Made by a program: the position numbers and the translations under genes. Below, piece after piece: positions 26,513 to 36,697 of a DNA stretch of 64,000 bases. The notes under the pieces were generated by a model. That model did not search any database, was not told where the DNA came from, and saw only the letters and a list, made by a program, of their open reading frames with translations. This DNA is from an uncultured Bacteroidales bacterium (GTDB taxonomy: Bacteria > Bacteroidota > Bacteroidia > Bacteroidales > UBA932), in assembly GCA_945487035.1 (NCBI GenBank), contig CALYTI010000001.1:62001-126000 (forward strand), given 5' to 3'. The stretch's first letter is position 1. The number at the start of each line of letters is the position of its first letter.

Positions 26513-29500
26513 ATGTGTAAAAAACTAATTTCCATTCTGGCAGTCATTCTGCTCAGCATCGGAGCCTACGCGCAGCAAAAGCTCGTGACGGGTACCGTTG
26601 TGGATGGTAGCGGCCTGTCCGTTATCGGAGCAAGTATTGTCGAGAAAGGCACCCAGAACGGTGTCATTACTGATCTCGATGGACATTACTCCATCAATGT
26701 TCAGGCTGGAGCTACACTTGAGGTTTCTTCAATCGGCTACAAGACCGTCCTGGTCACTGTCGGCACTCAGAACGTGTACGACGTAACCCTTGAAGTTGAC
26801 CAGCTTCTGCTTGACGAAGTAGTCGTTGTCGGCTACGGTGTGATGAAGAAGTCAGACCTCTCAGGTGCCTCGACCTCAATCAAGGAGTCAGACCTCAAGG
26901 GTTCGATCATCACTTCCCTTGACCAGTCCCTTCAGGGTCGTGCAGCCGGTGTTACCTCTGTACAGACCTCCGGAGCTCCGGGTTCATCTTCCTCAATCCG
27001 CGTCCGCGGACAGGCTACCATCAACGCCAACGCGGAGCCTCTCTATGTGATTGACGGTGTGATTGTCCAGGGTGGCGGCAACTCAGGAGCCGATTTCGGT
27101 CTTGGTGACGCCCTCGGAAACGGTAAGGTTTCCACCATCTCCCCTCTTTCAACCATCAACCCTGCCGACATCGTCAGCATGGAAATCCTCAAGGATGCTT
27201 CCGCTACTGCAATCTACGGTGCACAGGGTGCAAACGGAGTAGTGCTCATCACAACCAAGCGCGGTAAGGCGGGAGAGGCCAAGATAAGCTACGAAGGAAT
27301 GGCCGCAGTTTCACGCCAGACCACAAGGCTCGACCTTATGAACCTCCGCGAATTCGCCCAGTACTACAACGACCTCGTCGCAACCGGAGAGCTCAACACG
27401 GTGGATCCTATCTACGCCACCCCTTCACTCCTCGGAGTAGGTACCAACTGGCAGAACGCAATCTTCCGCACCGCCCTCCAGCACCAGCATCAGCTGTCAG
27501 TTTCAGGCGGTAACGAGACTGTACAATACTACATTTCAGGAAACTATATGGATCAGCAGGGTACCCTCATCGGTTCCGAGTTCGACCGTTTCGGTTTCCG
27601 TTCCAACATCGACGCCCAGGTCAAGAAATGGATTAAGGTAGGACTCAACCTCTCCTTCACCAACACCAACGATGACCTCAAGCTCGCAGACTCGAACCAG
27701 GGTATCATCTACAGGGCAATGACTATGCTCCCTGACATCCCTGTCTATGACATCGACGGCAACTACGCCACCGTAATCCGCGAGGGCGTGAACGCCAAGA
27801 ACCCTGTGGCACAGGCTATGGAGGATGACATTCTTCTCGGACGCCAGAAACTCAACGGTTCTGCATTCGCGGACATCACTCCTCTGAAGAACCTCGTATG
27901 GCACACCGAAATCGGTTTCGACTTCGGAAACTCCAAGGCAGAAAGGTACAGTCCTATTCTCCTTCTCCCTGGCTTCAACCGTTCTCAGAACTCCAGCAGC
28001 ATACAGTACAACAAGAACGTCTACTGGCAGCTCAAGAACTACCTTACCTGGATGGGCACTTTCGGAAAGCACAACATCACCGCAATGCTCGGACAGGAGT
28101 GCTGGGAGTCAAGCTGGGAGTACGCTTCTGTGAGCAATACCGATCTCCCTTCAGACGAAGTTCACAACCCGGCTCTCGGAACAGGAACCCCGAAGATCAA
28201 TTCCGGCTTCGGCTCAAGCGCAATGGCTTCCTTCTTCACCCGTGAGAACTACAACTACGACAACCGCTACTACCTGACATACACCTACCGCTACGACGGT
28301 TCTTCCAACTTCGGTCCGGACAACCGTTGGGCAGGTTTCCACTCAGCTGCAGCATCCTGGCGTTTCTCCAACGAGGCTCTCTTCAAGGACAGCATGATTC
28401 TCTCCAACGGTAAGATCCGCTTGGGTTGGGGTCAGACCGGAAACGCCAACATCGGTGCCTATGCCTGGGGCGCAGGAATCAGCGTAATGCCTTCCGGACT
28501 CGGAACCGGCTACCGTCCATCCAACATCCCTAACACCAAGATCCGTTGGGAAAAGCAGGAGCAGTACAACGTCGGACTCGACCTCGGCTTCTTCGAGGAC
28601 AGGCTCAGCCTCACAATCGATGCCTACAAGAAGATTTCCGAGGATATGCTTATGTCCATGCAACTTCCTTCCTACATGGGAACCAGCGGTAACGGATCAT
28701 CCGCTCTCGCAGCTCCTAAGGGCAACTACGGAAGCATAGAGAACAAGGGTCTTGAAGTCACTCTCGACGCAAAGCTTCTTGAAGGACCGCTCGAGTGGGA
28801 CAGCAACTTCCAGATTTCATTCAACCGCAACAAGCTTCTCTCACTGTCAGGTACAAAGAACGCCAACCTCGTGGGCTACGGCCAGTGGAATGACGTTGTC
28901 TGCGTTTCTGAAGTAGGCCAGCCTCTGTACAACTTCTACGGCTATGTAGTCGAGGGTGTCTATGAGGACTATCAGGACATACTCGATTCTCCAAAGGCTG
29001 TCAAGTATCCTGCTGACGGGAAGTTCACCCGCAGCCAGACAGTCTGGGTGGGTGACCTCAAGTACAAGGACATCAGCGGGCCTGAAGGAATCCCTGACGG
29101 AATGATAGACGAACACGACCGCACAGTCATAGGATCACCTCTTCCAATCTTTACTTTCGGTTGGACCAATAGCCTCAGGTACAAGAACTTAGACCTCTCC
29201 ATCTTCTTCAACGGAAGCTATGGCAACAAGGTGTTCAACTACAACGCTGTGGAGCTGACACATATGAACTCAGCCTGGAGCAACCAGCTCAACGCCGTTG
29301 CCGACAGGGCCAAGCTCGTTCCTGTCGATCCTGACAAGGTCTATGCTGACGGTTCAAACTGGTACGATGACATCACCAATGTCAAGGTTGCAAATCCGGA
29401 CACCAAGACTCCTCGTCCTACCACCGCAGACCCTAACGACAACGACAGGTACTCTACCCGCTACATCGAGGACGGCTCGTTCATCCGCGTGAAGAACATC

Positions 29501-29725
29501 ACCCTCGGTTACACCTTCCCTAAGAATATGCTGGCCAAGTACAATGTGGAGAACCTCCGCGTTTACTGCAATGTCCAGAATCTTTACACCTTCACCAAGT
29601 ACACAGGATATGATCCTGAGGTCGGCGCTTCCACACAGGACTCTACCGGTCTCGCCTACGGTATCGATAACGGACGTTACCCTTCACCGTTCATGTGTTC
29701 ATTTGGTCTTAACATCACTTTCTAA
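26513..29725 (+). CDS. SusC/RagA family TonB-linked outer membrane protein
   Basis: Carboxypeptidase-like N-terminus, plug 'VVVGYGVMKKSDLSGA', 'MEILKDASATAIYGAQGANGVVLITTKRG'. Confidence 0.97.
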   Translation: MCKKLISILAVILLSIGAYAQQKLVTGTVVDGSGLSVIGASIVEKGTQNGVITDLDGHYSINVQAGATLEVSSIGYKTVLVTVGTQNVYDVTLEVDQLLLDEVVVVGYGVMKKSDLSGASTSIKESDLKGSIITSLDQSLQGRAAGVTSVQTSGAPGSSSSIRVRGQATINANAEPLYVIDGVIVQGGGNSGADFGLGDALGNGKVSTISPLSTINPADIVSMEILKDASATAIYGAQGANGVVLITTKRGKAGEAKISYEGMAAVSRQTTRLDLMNLREFAQYYNDLVATGELNTVDPIYATPSLLGVGTNWQNAIFRTALQHQHQLSVSGGNETVQYYISGNYMDQQGTLIGSEFDRFGFRSNIDAQVKKWIKVGLNLSFTNTNDDLKLADSNQGIIYRAMTMLPDIPVYDIDGNYATVIREGVNAKNPVAQAMEDDILLGRQKLNGSAFADITPLKNLVWHTEIGFDFGNSKAERYSPILLLPGFNRSQNSSSIQYNKNVYWQLKNYLTWMGTFGKHNITAMLGQECWESSWEYASVSNTDLPSDEVHNPALGTGTPKINSGFGSSAMASFFTRENYNYDNRYYLTYTYRYDGSSNFGPDNRWAGFHSAAASWRFSNEALFKDSMILSNGKIRLGWGQTGNANIGAYAWGAGISVMPSGLGTGYRPSNIPNTKIRWEKQEQYNVGLDLGFFEDRLSLTIDAYKKISEDMLMSMQLPSYMGTSGNGSSALAAPKGNYGSIENKGLEVTLDAKLLEGPLEWDSNFQISFNRNKLLSLSGTKNANLVGYGQWNDVVCVSEVGQPLYNFYGYVVEGVYEDYQDILDSPKAVKYPADGKFTRSQTVWVGDLKYKDISGPEGIPDGMIDEHDRTVIGSPLPIFTFGWTNSLRYKNLDLSIFFNGSYGNKVFNYNAVELTHMNSAWSNQLNAVADRAKLVPVDPDKVYADGSNWYDDITNVKVANPDTKTPRPTTADPNDNDRYSTRYIEDGSFIRVKNITLGYTFPKNMLAKYNVENLRVYCNVQNLYTFTKYTGYDPEVGASTQDSTGLAYGIDNGRYPSPFMCSFGLNITF

Positions 29726-29737
29726 TACCGGAATACG

Positions 29738-31471
29738 ATGAAAACCAATAAAATACTCAATATTATCCTTGTTGGTGCCCTTTCTCTGGCTGCCTGCTCC
29801 TGCGGGGAATTCCTCAACAGGCCGAACATTGACAACTACAACACCAGCAATTTCTATCAGAACGACGAGCAATGCCTCCAGGGAGTGAACTACATCTACA
29901 ACTCTCCTTGGTACGACTTCCAGCGCGCATTCATCAAAATCGGAGAGGTTATGTCCGGTAATATGTACTGGCCCTCCAGCCCATATCTTACATTTACCAC
30001 AAACTCCACCGATGAGGATCTCGTTAATATGTCTTACTCCCTCTGGGCTGTGAACGGACACTGCAATGCGGTAATCCGCAACATCCTCGCCTCAGAAGGA
30101 CCTTCACAGGCAATCAAGGACCAGACGGTAGGAGAAGCCCTCACACTCAAGGCTCTCGCCTACTTCTTCCTGGTACGCTCATTCGGCGAAGTTCCTATCG
30201 TTCACGACAACACCGAACTTCTCAACTCGGACTACAACGGTATCTTCAAGGAGAGCAAGGAGAATATCTATGAATACATCATCTACACTCTCGAGACCGC
30301 TCTTGACAAGCTCCCTAAGAAGACCAGCGGATGGAACAACCGCATAGACTACTATGCCGCCGAGGCCCTTCTGGCAAAGGTTTACCTCACCAGGGCAGGT
30401 GTCAGCGGATCCCTCAACACTGAGGATCTCCAAAAAGCCGCTTCCTACGCCGAGGATGTAATCCTCCATTCAGGCCGCAGCCTTACACCAACCTTCTCCG
30501 ACGTGTTCCGTCTTGCTCCATCGGTTTACAACCAGACAGGTGAGCCTCTCATCAGCTGGATGTGGACTTGCGAAGGAAGCCAGTGGACCCGTCAGAACAC
30601 TCTCCAGTCCGACCTCTTCGGCGAAGGATTCTCCGAAACCGGCGATCTCTGGGGCGGATGGGGCGGTCCATCCTACGACCTTATGCTCGCTTTCGGCGCC
30701 GACCCTCTCGAAAGCCCTGAAAGCCGCAAGAACGAGAAGGACAGCCGTCGCAAGGCTACCTGCATGATGGTAGGCGACAAGTACGAGTACTTCTGGACTG
30801 ACAAGGGAGGCTTCGACTTCCTCCGTTACCTCTACGACGAGACTTATGCAAACTGCCCTACCGACAAGCAGTTCCAGGGTCCTTGCGGAGCACAGAACGT
30901 GAAGCATCTCTACGGAAACTCCTACGACCACGAGTCCGCACTGGGACACAAGCCTGACAGAATGGCCTACACCCTGCCGACCCATATACTCCGTCTTTCA
31001 GACCTTTATCTGGTTTACGCAGAAGCCAAGCTTCTGACCGGCGATGCCACCACCGCCCTCACATACGTGAACAAAGTACGCGAGCGCGCAGGTGTCGATC
31101 CTCTTGAAAGTGTTACTTTCGAGGATATATGGAACGAGCGCCGTCTCGAACTCGCAGGTGAGGGAGACCGCTGGTACGATTTCGTACGCGTATCCTACTA
31201 CAACTACGATTTCGTGAAGGCTCAACTCGAAGGCCAGAAGAGGAACCAGGTTTACAGCTACGGAGAGGCCGCTTCCCAGTACTACGAGAGCGGAACCTGG
31301 GCACCGGACCCGTCAGTCACCTTCTACAACAGCGATGCCCAGGGCCCGAAAATCACTCCGGAAATCTTCTATCTCCCTATCTCACAGGAGGATGTTGTCA
31401 ACAATCCTAATCTGTTGAAGCCAGCAGAGCCTTGCGAGAATGTCCGTGAAACTTACAAATACAACTTCTAA
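29738..31471 (+). CDS. RagB/SusD family nutrient-binding lipoprotein
   Basis: Lipobox AACSC, 'LKALAYFFLVRSFGEVPIV', 'IWNERRLELAGEGDRWYDFVR'. Confidence 0.96.
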   Translation: MKTNKILNIILVGALSLAACSCGEFLNRPNIDNYNTSNFYQNDEQCLQGVNYIYNSPWYDFQRAFIKIGEVMSGNMYWPSSPYLTFTTNSTDEDLVNMSYSLWAVNGHCNAVIRNILASEGPSQAIKDQTVGEALTLKALAYFFLVRSFGEVPIVHDNTELLNSDYNGIFKESKENIYEYIIYTLETALDKLPKKTSGWNNRIDYYAAEALLAKVYLTRAGVSGSLNTEDLQKAASYAEDVILHSGRSLTPTFSDVFRLAPSVYNQTGEPLISWMWTCEGSQWTRQNTLQSDLFGEGFSETGDLWGGWGGPSYDLMLAFGADPLESPESRKNEKDSRRKATCMMVGDKYEYFWTDKGGFDFLRYLYDETYANCPTDKQFQGPCGAQNVKHLYGNSYDHESALGHKPDRMAYTLPTHILRLSDLYLVYAEAKLLTGDATTALTYVNKVRERAGVDPLESVTFEDIWNERRLELAGEGDRWYDFVRVSYYNYDFVKAQLEGQKRNQVYSYGEAASQYYESGTWAPDPSVTFYNSDAQGPKITPEIFYLPISQEDVVNNPNLLKPAEPCENVRETYKYNF

Positions 31472-31485
31472 TCTCTCGAACTGAT

Positions 31486-32799
31486 ATGAAAATCAAGAAT
31501 ATACTTCTTAGTGCACTTGCTCTTTCAGCCGGTCTGTTCGCAGCCACATCCTGCGTGGACGACCCTGATGCATTCGTGCAGACGGACGGCACACCTGTCG
31601 TTCACTATATCAGGTATGCGGACAAGGATATGGTCATCGACCAGGCTTATATGAAAGAAGTCATCTGCCTTGTCGGTGAGAATCTCCGCAGCGTCAACCA
31701 GCTCTTGTTCAATGACCAGAAGGCCATACTCAACACCAGCTACATGACTGAGAATACTCTGATTGTAACCGTACCCGGGGAAATGCCTGCAAACCAGACC
31801 GACAAGATGTACCTCATCAACAAAGCATTGGATACTCTTGCCATCGACTTCAAAGTACTCCCTCCTGCTCCGCTTATCAAGTCAATGTCCAACGAATGGG
31901 CGGCTGCGGGTTCAGTTGCCTCCATCTACGGAGACTACTTCCTCGGCAACGCTGACCAGCCGGTGAAGGTTGAGTTCCCTAACGCAGAGGTTACGGAGTA
32001 CATCTCTGTTACCAAGAACGAAATCCGCTTCAAAGTCCCGGAGGGAGCCCTTGAGGGAAAGATCAAGGTTACCACAGCATCAGGAATTGCGGCTTCCTAC
32101 TTCCACTACAGGGATTCCCGCGGTCTGATTACCGACTTTGACGGAGAGGGCAACAGCGGTTCCACCACCGGCATCGTGCCTCAGGGATGGAACATCAAGG
32201 CCAGCTACTCTGCCGAAGGAGGAGTTTCCGGCAACTACGTTCAGCTCGGACCAAGCACTCTCGACGAGAACGGAGCCTGGAACGAGGAACTCAAGCTCCC
32301 GTTCTGGTGCGGAAACTGGAACGGAGACCCTATGGGCATCACCTGGGGCGCAGGTGTTCCTGTATGCAACGTAGTGGATATGACCAATTTCGCCAATATG
32401 GCATTCAAGATGGAGGTTTTCATTCCTGAAAGCAATCCTTGGTCATCAGGTTCCATGCAGATCATCTTCACAAGCGCCGAGCGTTGTGCAAACGACAGCT
32501 GGCAGAACAACACCTACATCCACACAAGTGCCACCAGTGGCGGACTCGACCTTTGCCGGGCTCTCTGGACTCCTTGGAAGGATAGCGGTTCCTACCATAC
32601 AGGTGGCGAGTGGATAACCCTCACCATTCCTATTTCTGAATTCGAGTACAACGCAGACGGCACCAAGGGCCTTGTTCCGCTGCAGTCTGCAAACGACTTC
32701 GCAAGCCTTATCATCTGGCCGTGGAACGGTGGATCGACCGGTACCGAATGTACTCCTGTCTTCAGATATGACAATATTCGTGTAGTTCCTATGAAATAA
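31486..32799 (+). CDS. Surface glycan-binding lipoprotein (IPT/TIG-like + C-terminal glycan-binding module)
   Basis: Lipobox ATSC, position after SusD, IPT-like region, C-terminal 'FDGEGNSGSTTG...WNGGSTGTECTPVFRYDNIRVVPMK'. Confidence 0.75.
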   Translation: MKIKNILLSALALSAGLFAATSCVDDPDAFVQTDGTPVVHYIRYADKDMVIDQAYMKEVICLVGENLRSVNQLLFNDQKAILNTSYMTENTLIVTVPGEMPANQTDKMYLINKALDTLAIDFKVLPPAPLIKSMSNEWAAAGSVASIYGDYFLGNADQPVKVEFPNAEVTEYISVTKNEIRFKVPEGALEGKIKVTTASGIAASYFHYRDSRGLITDFDGEGNSGSTTGIVPQGWNIKASYSAEGGVSGNYVQLGPSTLDENGAWNEELKLPFWCGNWNGDPMGITWGAGVPVCNVVDMTNFANMAFKMEVFIPESNPWSSGSMQIIFTSAERCANDSWQNNTYIHTSATSGGLDLCRALWTPWKDSGSYHTGGEWITLTIPISEFEYNADGTKGLVPLQSANDFASLIIWPWNGGSTGTECTPVFRYDNIRVVPMK

Positions 32800-32817
32800 C
32801 ACAAATCGGAAATCATT

Positions 32818-35196
32818 ATGAAAAAGATATCAAAAGTGCTTCTTTCCGCTGTGATGGCTGCCGCCGCCCTGGTGTCCTGTACACCAGAGCAGCTCAGCAC
32901 AGACCAGCTCAGCGTCGATGAAGTGAAATTTGCCGGCTTTGCGCCAAATCCGGTTGCGAGAGGCGGAGCCCTCAGGCTTTACGGAAGCAACCTCCAGAAA
33001 GTGGAGCAGGTCATAATCCCGGGCGTAGAGCCAATCACTGAAATCGAAGTGATTGCCGAAGGCAAAGTGTCCGAGGTTAGAGTGATTGTTCCTGTAGATG
33101 GACCTGAAGTCGGCGTCATCCAATTGGTAGCAGGTGACAAGACCTTCACATCCACTACCGAGCTGACATATTCCGAGCCAATCATCTTCGATGACTTCAC
33201 GCCTAAGAGCGCTGTCTCCGGAACAGTACTCACAGTGACGGGCGACTATATGAACAACATCAAGGCTGTCCAGTTCCCAGGCGGAGCTGTCGTAAGCGAT
33301 TTCGAAGAGCAGAGCCGCTATGAGCTCAAGGTGGCAGTGCCATCGAGCGCAGTGAGCGGAAAGATCATACTCTCCGACGTGGACGAGAACAACAACCCTG
33401 ACGGAAAGGTTGCCAACCTCTTCTACTCCGAGGCTGAACTCACAGTGGGCGACCCTACCGTGAACGCAAAGGCAAGGGGAGAACTCAAGGCCGGTGCGCA
33501 AGTTCAGGTAAGCGGAGAGCATCTGGATATGATCCAGGGTGCAAGCTTTGCCGGCGTGGAGGCTCAGTTCACTGTAGCCGAGGACGGCAAGAGCCTTGTT
33601 GCAGTGCTTCCTGACACCGCAGCAGACGGAGCCCTCGTTCTCACTTCCTATGCAGGAAAGCAGTTCGAGGCAGGTGAATTCACCACCACGGTTCCTACAG
33701 GACTCGCAGTTGCTGCCGACTCCCGCTACAAGGCAGGTCTCGGAGCCAAGGTCAGCGGCAAAGACCTTGACCTGGTCAGCGCAGCCTCTCTCAGCGGAAC
33801 CGCTCTCGAATACAGCTATGCAGACAACGTTATCAGTTTCACCATCCCTGCAAATGCTACAGACGGAACCATCGTTCTCAGCCTTGCAAACGGCAAGACA
33901 GTCGAGACAGAGGCCATAGAGCTCGTGAAGCCGACAATCACTGCCATTTCCCCTGCCGAACTCTACGCAGGTGAAGGCAAAGTCAGCGTAAGCGGAACTG
34001 ACCTCGACCTTGTTGTCAGCGCAACTCTCGGAGGCAAGAGCATTGCAATCGCAGAGGGAGCTTCAGAGACCGCTCTCGAACTTGTGACCGACCTTACCAG
34101 CGTTTCAGGCAAAGTTGCGCTTGCACTTGAAAACGGCGTAATCGTCGAGAGTGCAGATGCAGTTACCGTACTCTACCACTCACTTGTAGTCGTTACCGAG
34201 ATGACTGCAGCTCAGCACATAGGCGAAGAGGTAATTCTCAAGGGAAGCAATTTCGACCTTGTGGAGAACATCTTCGTGGGTGATGAGAAAGTGACCAGGT
34301 ACACCATGCGTACTGCAGAGGAGGTTCACTTCATTATGCCTTGGCTCCGAGCAGGTTCATACAACCTCAGTTTCCATCTCTTCAACGGAGACGTAGAAAC
34401 TGTCGCTACCCCTATCGAGGTGCAGCTTGAGCGTATGATCACCACCATCTGGGAAGGAAACGAGCACATCGCCTGGTCAGGTATGACAGCCCTGTCCTGG
34501 GGTGGATACGACTTCAGCAATTTGAAAGCGGGTATTGTTCTTACAGCCTACTTCGACCTTGATGCAGATCAGGAATACTGGCAGATTCGCTTCAGCAACG
34601 GCAGCTGGGCATCAATCCCTAGCGGTGTTGAAATTGCCTCCAGTCTCGGTCAGGGAGATGGAAACATTCCTCTGACAGCGGGAACCAACTGCTTCTCCAT
34701 TACTCTTACCGCAGCTGACATCGAGATGCTCCAGACTCAGGGAGGACTTGTGATGACTGGTACCAACTACACCCTCACCAAGTTGACCTTGACCACTGAA
34801 ATCTCTCAGGAAACCACTCTGTGGGAAGGAGAGGCAATCGCTGACGAATGGGCTAATCAGCCTTACCTTCTGAGTGATGCCGGTCTCGAGCTTGCCGCAG
34901 CAGGCGCAAAGGCAGGTCAGACAGTTTACTTCTACCTCGAACCTCTCGCTGATGAGTGGAAGATTCAGATTATCGAAGGACACTGGGGACCGACATACCT
35001 TAGCATCTGCAATGTGGGCAACTCCAACCTGGAAGACGGCAAGTTCACCGAGTACGACCTCGCAGGCAACGGAGGAAAAGTCGGACTTGTACTTACCGAT
35101 GAAATCCTTGCGGCAGCCTACAAGCAGCAGGGGTGGGGAGGTACCTTCGTTGCAAACGGAGACAAGGTTAAGGTAACCAAAATCACTATTTTGTAG
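32818..35196 (+). CDS. Multi-domain surface glycan-binding lipoprotein: several IPT/TIG-like repeats + two tandem C-terminal modules
   Basis: Lipobox LVSC; repeats 'LTVTGDYMNNIKAVQFPG', 'VQVSGEHLDMIQGASFAG', 'AKVSGKDLDLVSAASLSG', 'VSVSGTDLDLVVSATLGG'; C-terminal modules beginning 'TIWEGNEHIAW' and 'TLWEGEAIADEW'. Confidence 0.75.
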   Translation: MKKISKVLLSAVMAAAALVSCTPEQLSTDQLSVDEVKFAGFAPNPVARGGALRLYGSNLQKVEQVIIPGVEPITEIEVIAEGKVSEVRVIVPVDGPEVGVIQLVAGDKTFTSTTELTYSEPIIFDDFTPKSAVSGTVLTVTGDYMNNIKAVQFPGGAVVSDFEEQSRYELKVAVPSSAVSGKIILSDVDENNNPDGKVANLFYSEAELTVGDPTVNAKARGELKAGAQVQVSGEHLDMIQGASFAGVEAQFTVAEDGKSLVAVLPDTAADGALVLTSYAGKQFEAGEFTTTVPTGLAVAADSRYKAGLGAKVSGKDLDLVSAASLSGTALEYSYADNVISFTIPANATDGTIVLSLANGKTVETEAIELVKPTITAISPAELYAGEGKVSVSGTDLDLVVSATLGGKSIAIAEGASETALELVTDLTSVSGKVALALENGVIVESADAVTVLYHSLVVVTEMTAAQHIGEEVILKGSNFDLVENIFVGDEKVTRYTMRTAEEVHFIMPWLRAGSYNLSFHLFNGDVETVATPIEVQLERMITTIWEGNEHIAWSGMTALSWGGYDFSNLKAGIVLTAYFDLDADQEYWQIRFSNGSWASIPSGVEIASSLGQGDGNIPLTAGTNCFSITLTAADIEMLQTQGGLVMTGTNYTLTKLTLTTEISQETTLWEGEAIADEWANQPYLLSDAGLELAAAGAKAGQTVYFYLEPLADEWKIQIIEGHWGPTYLSICNVGNSNLEDGKFTEYDLAGNGGKVGLVLTDEILAAAYKQQGWGGTFVANGDKVKVTKITIL

Positions 35197-35208
35197 TTAA
35201 CTTTACAA

Positions 35209-35237
35209 GGTGGCGGGTTCCACCCGCCACCTTTTTA
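35209..35237 (+). terminator. Intra-operon terminator/attenuator-like hairpin
   Basis: GGTGGCGGG-ttcca-CCCGCCACC followed by TTTTT between the binding-protein stop and the GH26 start. Confidence 0.75.
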
Positions 35238-35248
35238 ATATCAAAAGC

Positions 35249-36697
35249 ATGAAGATAGTTCGCAACACACTGGTTATCACGGCAATCGCATTATTGATTG
35301 CAGGATGCAAACCGGAAGAGGCCCCTTCCACCACGCAGGCAGAAGCCCCGGCACTGCTTTCCAGCACTCCGTCGGATGGTGCAACGGACCTGCAGGGAAG
35401 CGCAATCACAGCGGAACTCATCTTCGACCAGAACATCAGATGCTCCGCCACAGCCTCGGTAACGATTTCGGGAGAGGCAAAGATTGACAGGGTTTTCGCC
35501 GGAACCAACAATCTTCTGGTGGACATATCCTCTCTTGCCCCGGGACAGGCCTACACTCTCACCATTCCCGCCGGCATCATCCGCGGTTTCAAGGAAAACC
35601 AGAAAGAAACTCCGGCAATCAGCCTGAATTTCAGCACTAAGGCGGCCCCTGTCGAGACACATTATGACAGAGACCCTATGCAAAGCCTCACCAATAAGGA
35701 TGCCTCAGAAGGCGCATCCAAACTCTACGCATTCCTTCTCGAAAATTACGGAAAAAAGACCCTTTCCGGTGCGATGGGAGGAACGGCCTGGGAAACTTCC
35801 TACACCGATATGATAAGCAATCTCACTGGAAAGTATCCCGCAATAGTCGGTTTCGACTACCTCTTCAACAACTGGCCACCGAAGCATTGGCCAGGTTGCC
35901 CTGATTATTCAGACATTACCCCGGTCAAGAAGGCCTGGGAAGCTCACAACATAATACAAATCGGATGGCACTGGTGCGTACCTCCTGCAGAGGGCACCAC
36001 CGACATCAACAAATACTCCTACAACACCAAGACCTTCGGAGTGAAAAACGCCCTTACCGAAGGCACCTGGCAGAATGCCGAGATGAAAAAACAGCTCGCC
36101 CAAATCGCAGGCTACCTCACCCTGCTTCGCGACGCAGGTATTCCCGTGCTCTTCAGACCGCTGCACGAGGCGGCGGGAGACTATGGCTGGGGAGCCTGGT
36201 TCTGGTGGGGCTATGACGGCGCCGAAGCCTGCAAGCAGCTCTGGAGATATATGCACGATCTGTTCACCAACGAATACAAACTCAACAACCTCATCTGGGT
36301 GTGGACAGTGCAGACTTCCGACAAGGGACAGCTTGCCGGCGTAGACAAACTCGAGGAGTGGTACCCCGGTGACGAATACTGCGACATTGTGGGAGCTGAC
36401 CTCTATGTCGCCAAAAACACCACACAAAGCAAGATCTTCCAGCTCGTAAACGACTCAGTCAAAGGAAAGAAGATAGTTGTGATCAGCGAATTCGGCAATC
36501 TCCTGGACATTGACGGCTTCTTCGGGGAAGACGCTCCTTGGGGCTATTTCATGAACTGGTGCAATTTCGAAAACGGGAATCCTGTTCTCTATGCAAAGAA
36601 TTCTGACGGCTCCTACGTCTGGAACAACAGCGTCGAGGATTGGAAAGCCGCACTTGGCAACTCCCACACAATCAACAGAAACGATATAAGCTTATGA
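35249..36697 (+). CDS. GH26 beta-mannanase-like lipoprotein with N-terminal Big_5/Ig-like domain
   Basis: 'PVLFRPLHEAAGDYGWGAWFWWG' and 'IVVISEFGNLLD'; N-terminal 'SSTPSDGATDLQGSAITAELIFDQNI'. Confidence 0.88.
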   Translation: MKIVRNTLVITAIALLIAGCKPEEAPSTTQAEAPALLSSTPSDGATDLQGSAITAELIFDQNIRCSATASVTISGEAKIDRVFAGTNNLLVDISSLAPGQAYTLTIPAGIIRGFKENQKETPAISLNFSTKAAPVETHYDRDPMQSLTNKDASEGASKLYAFLLENYGKKTLSGAMGGTAWETSYTDMISNLTGKYPAIVGFDYLFNNWPPKHWPGCPDYSDITPVKKAWEAHNIIQIGWHWCVPPAEGTTDINKYSYNTKTFGVKNALTEGTWQNAEMKKQLAQIAGYLTLLRDAGIPVLFRPLHEAAGDYGWGAWFWWGYDGAEACKQLWRYMHDLFTNEYKLNNLIWVWTVQTSDKGQLAGVDKLEEWYPGDEYCDIVGADLYVAKNTTQSKIFQLVNDSVKGKKIVVISEFGNLLDIDGFFGEDAPWGYFMNWCNFENGNPVLYAKNSDGSYVWNNSVEDWKAALGNSHTINRNDISL

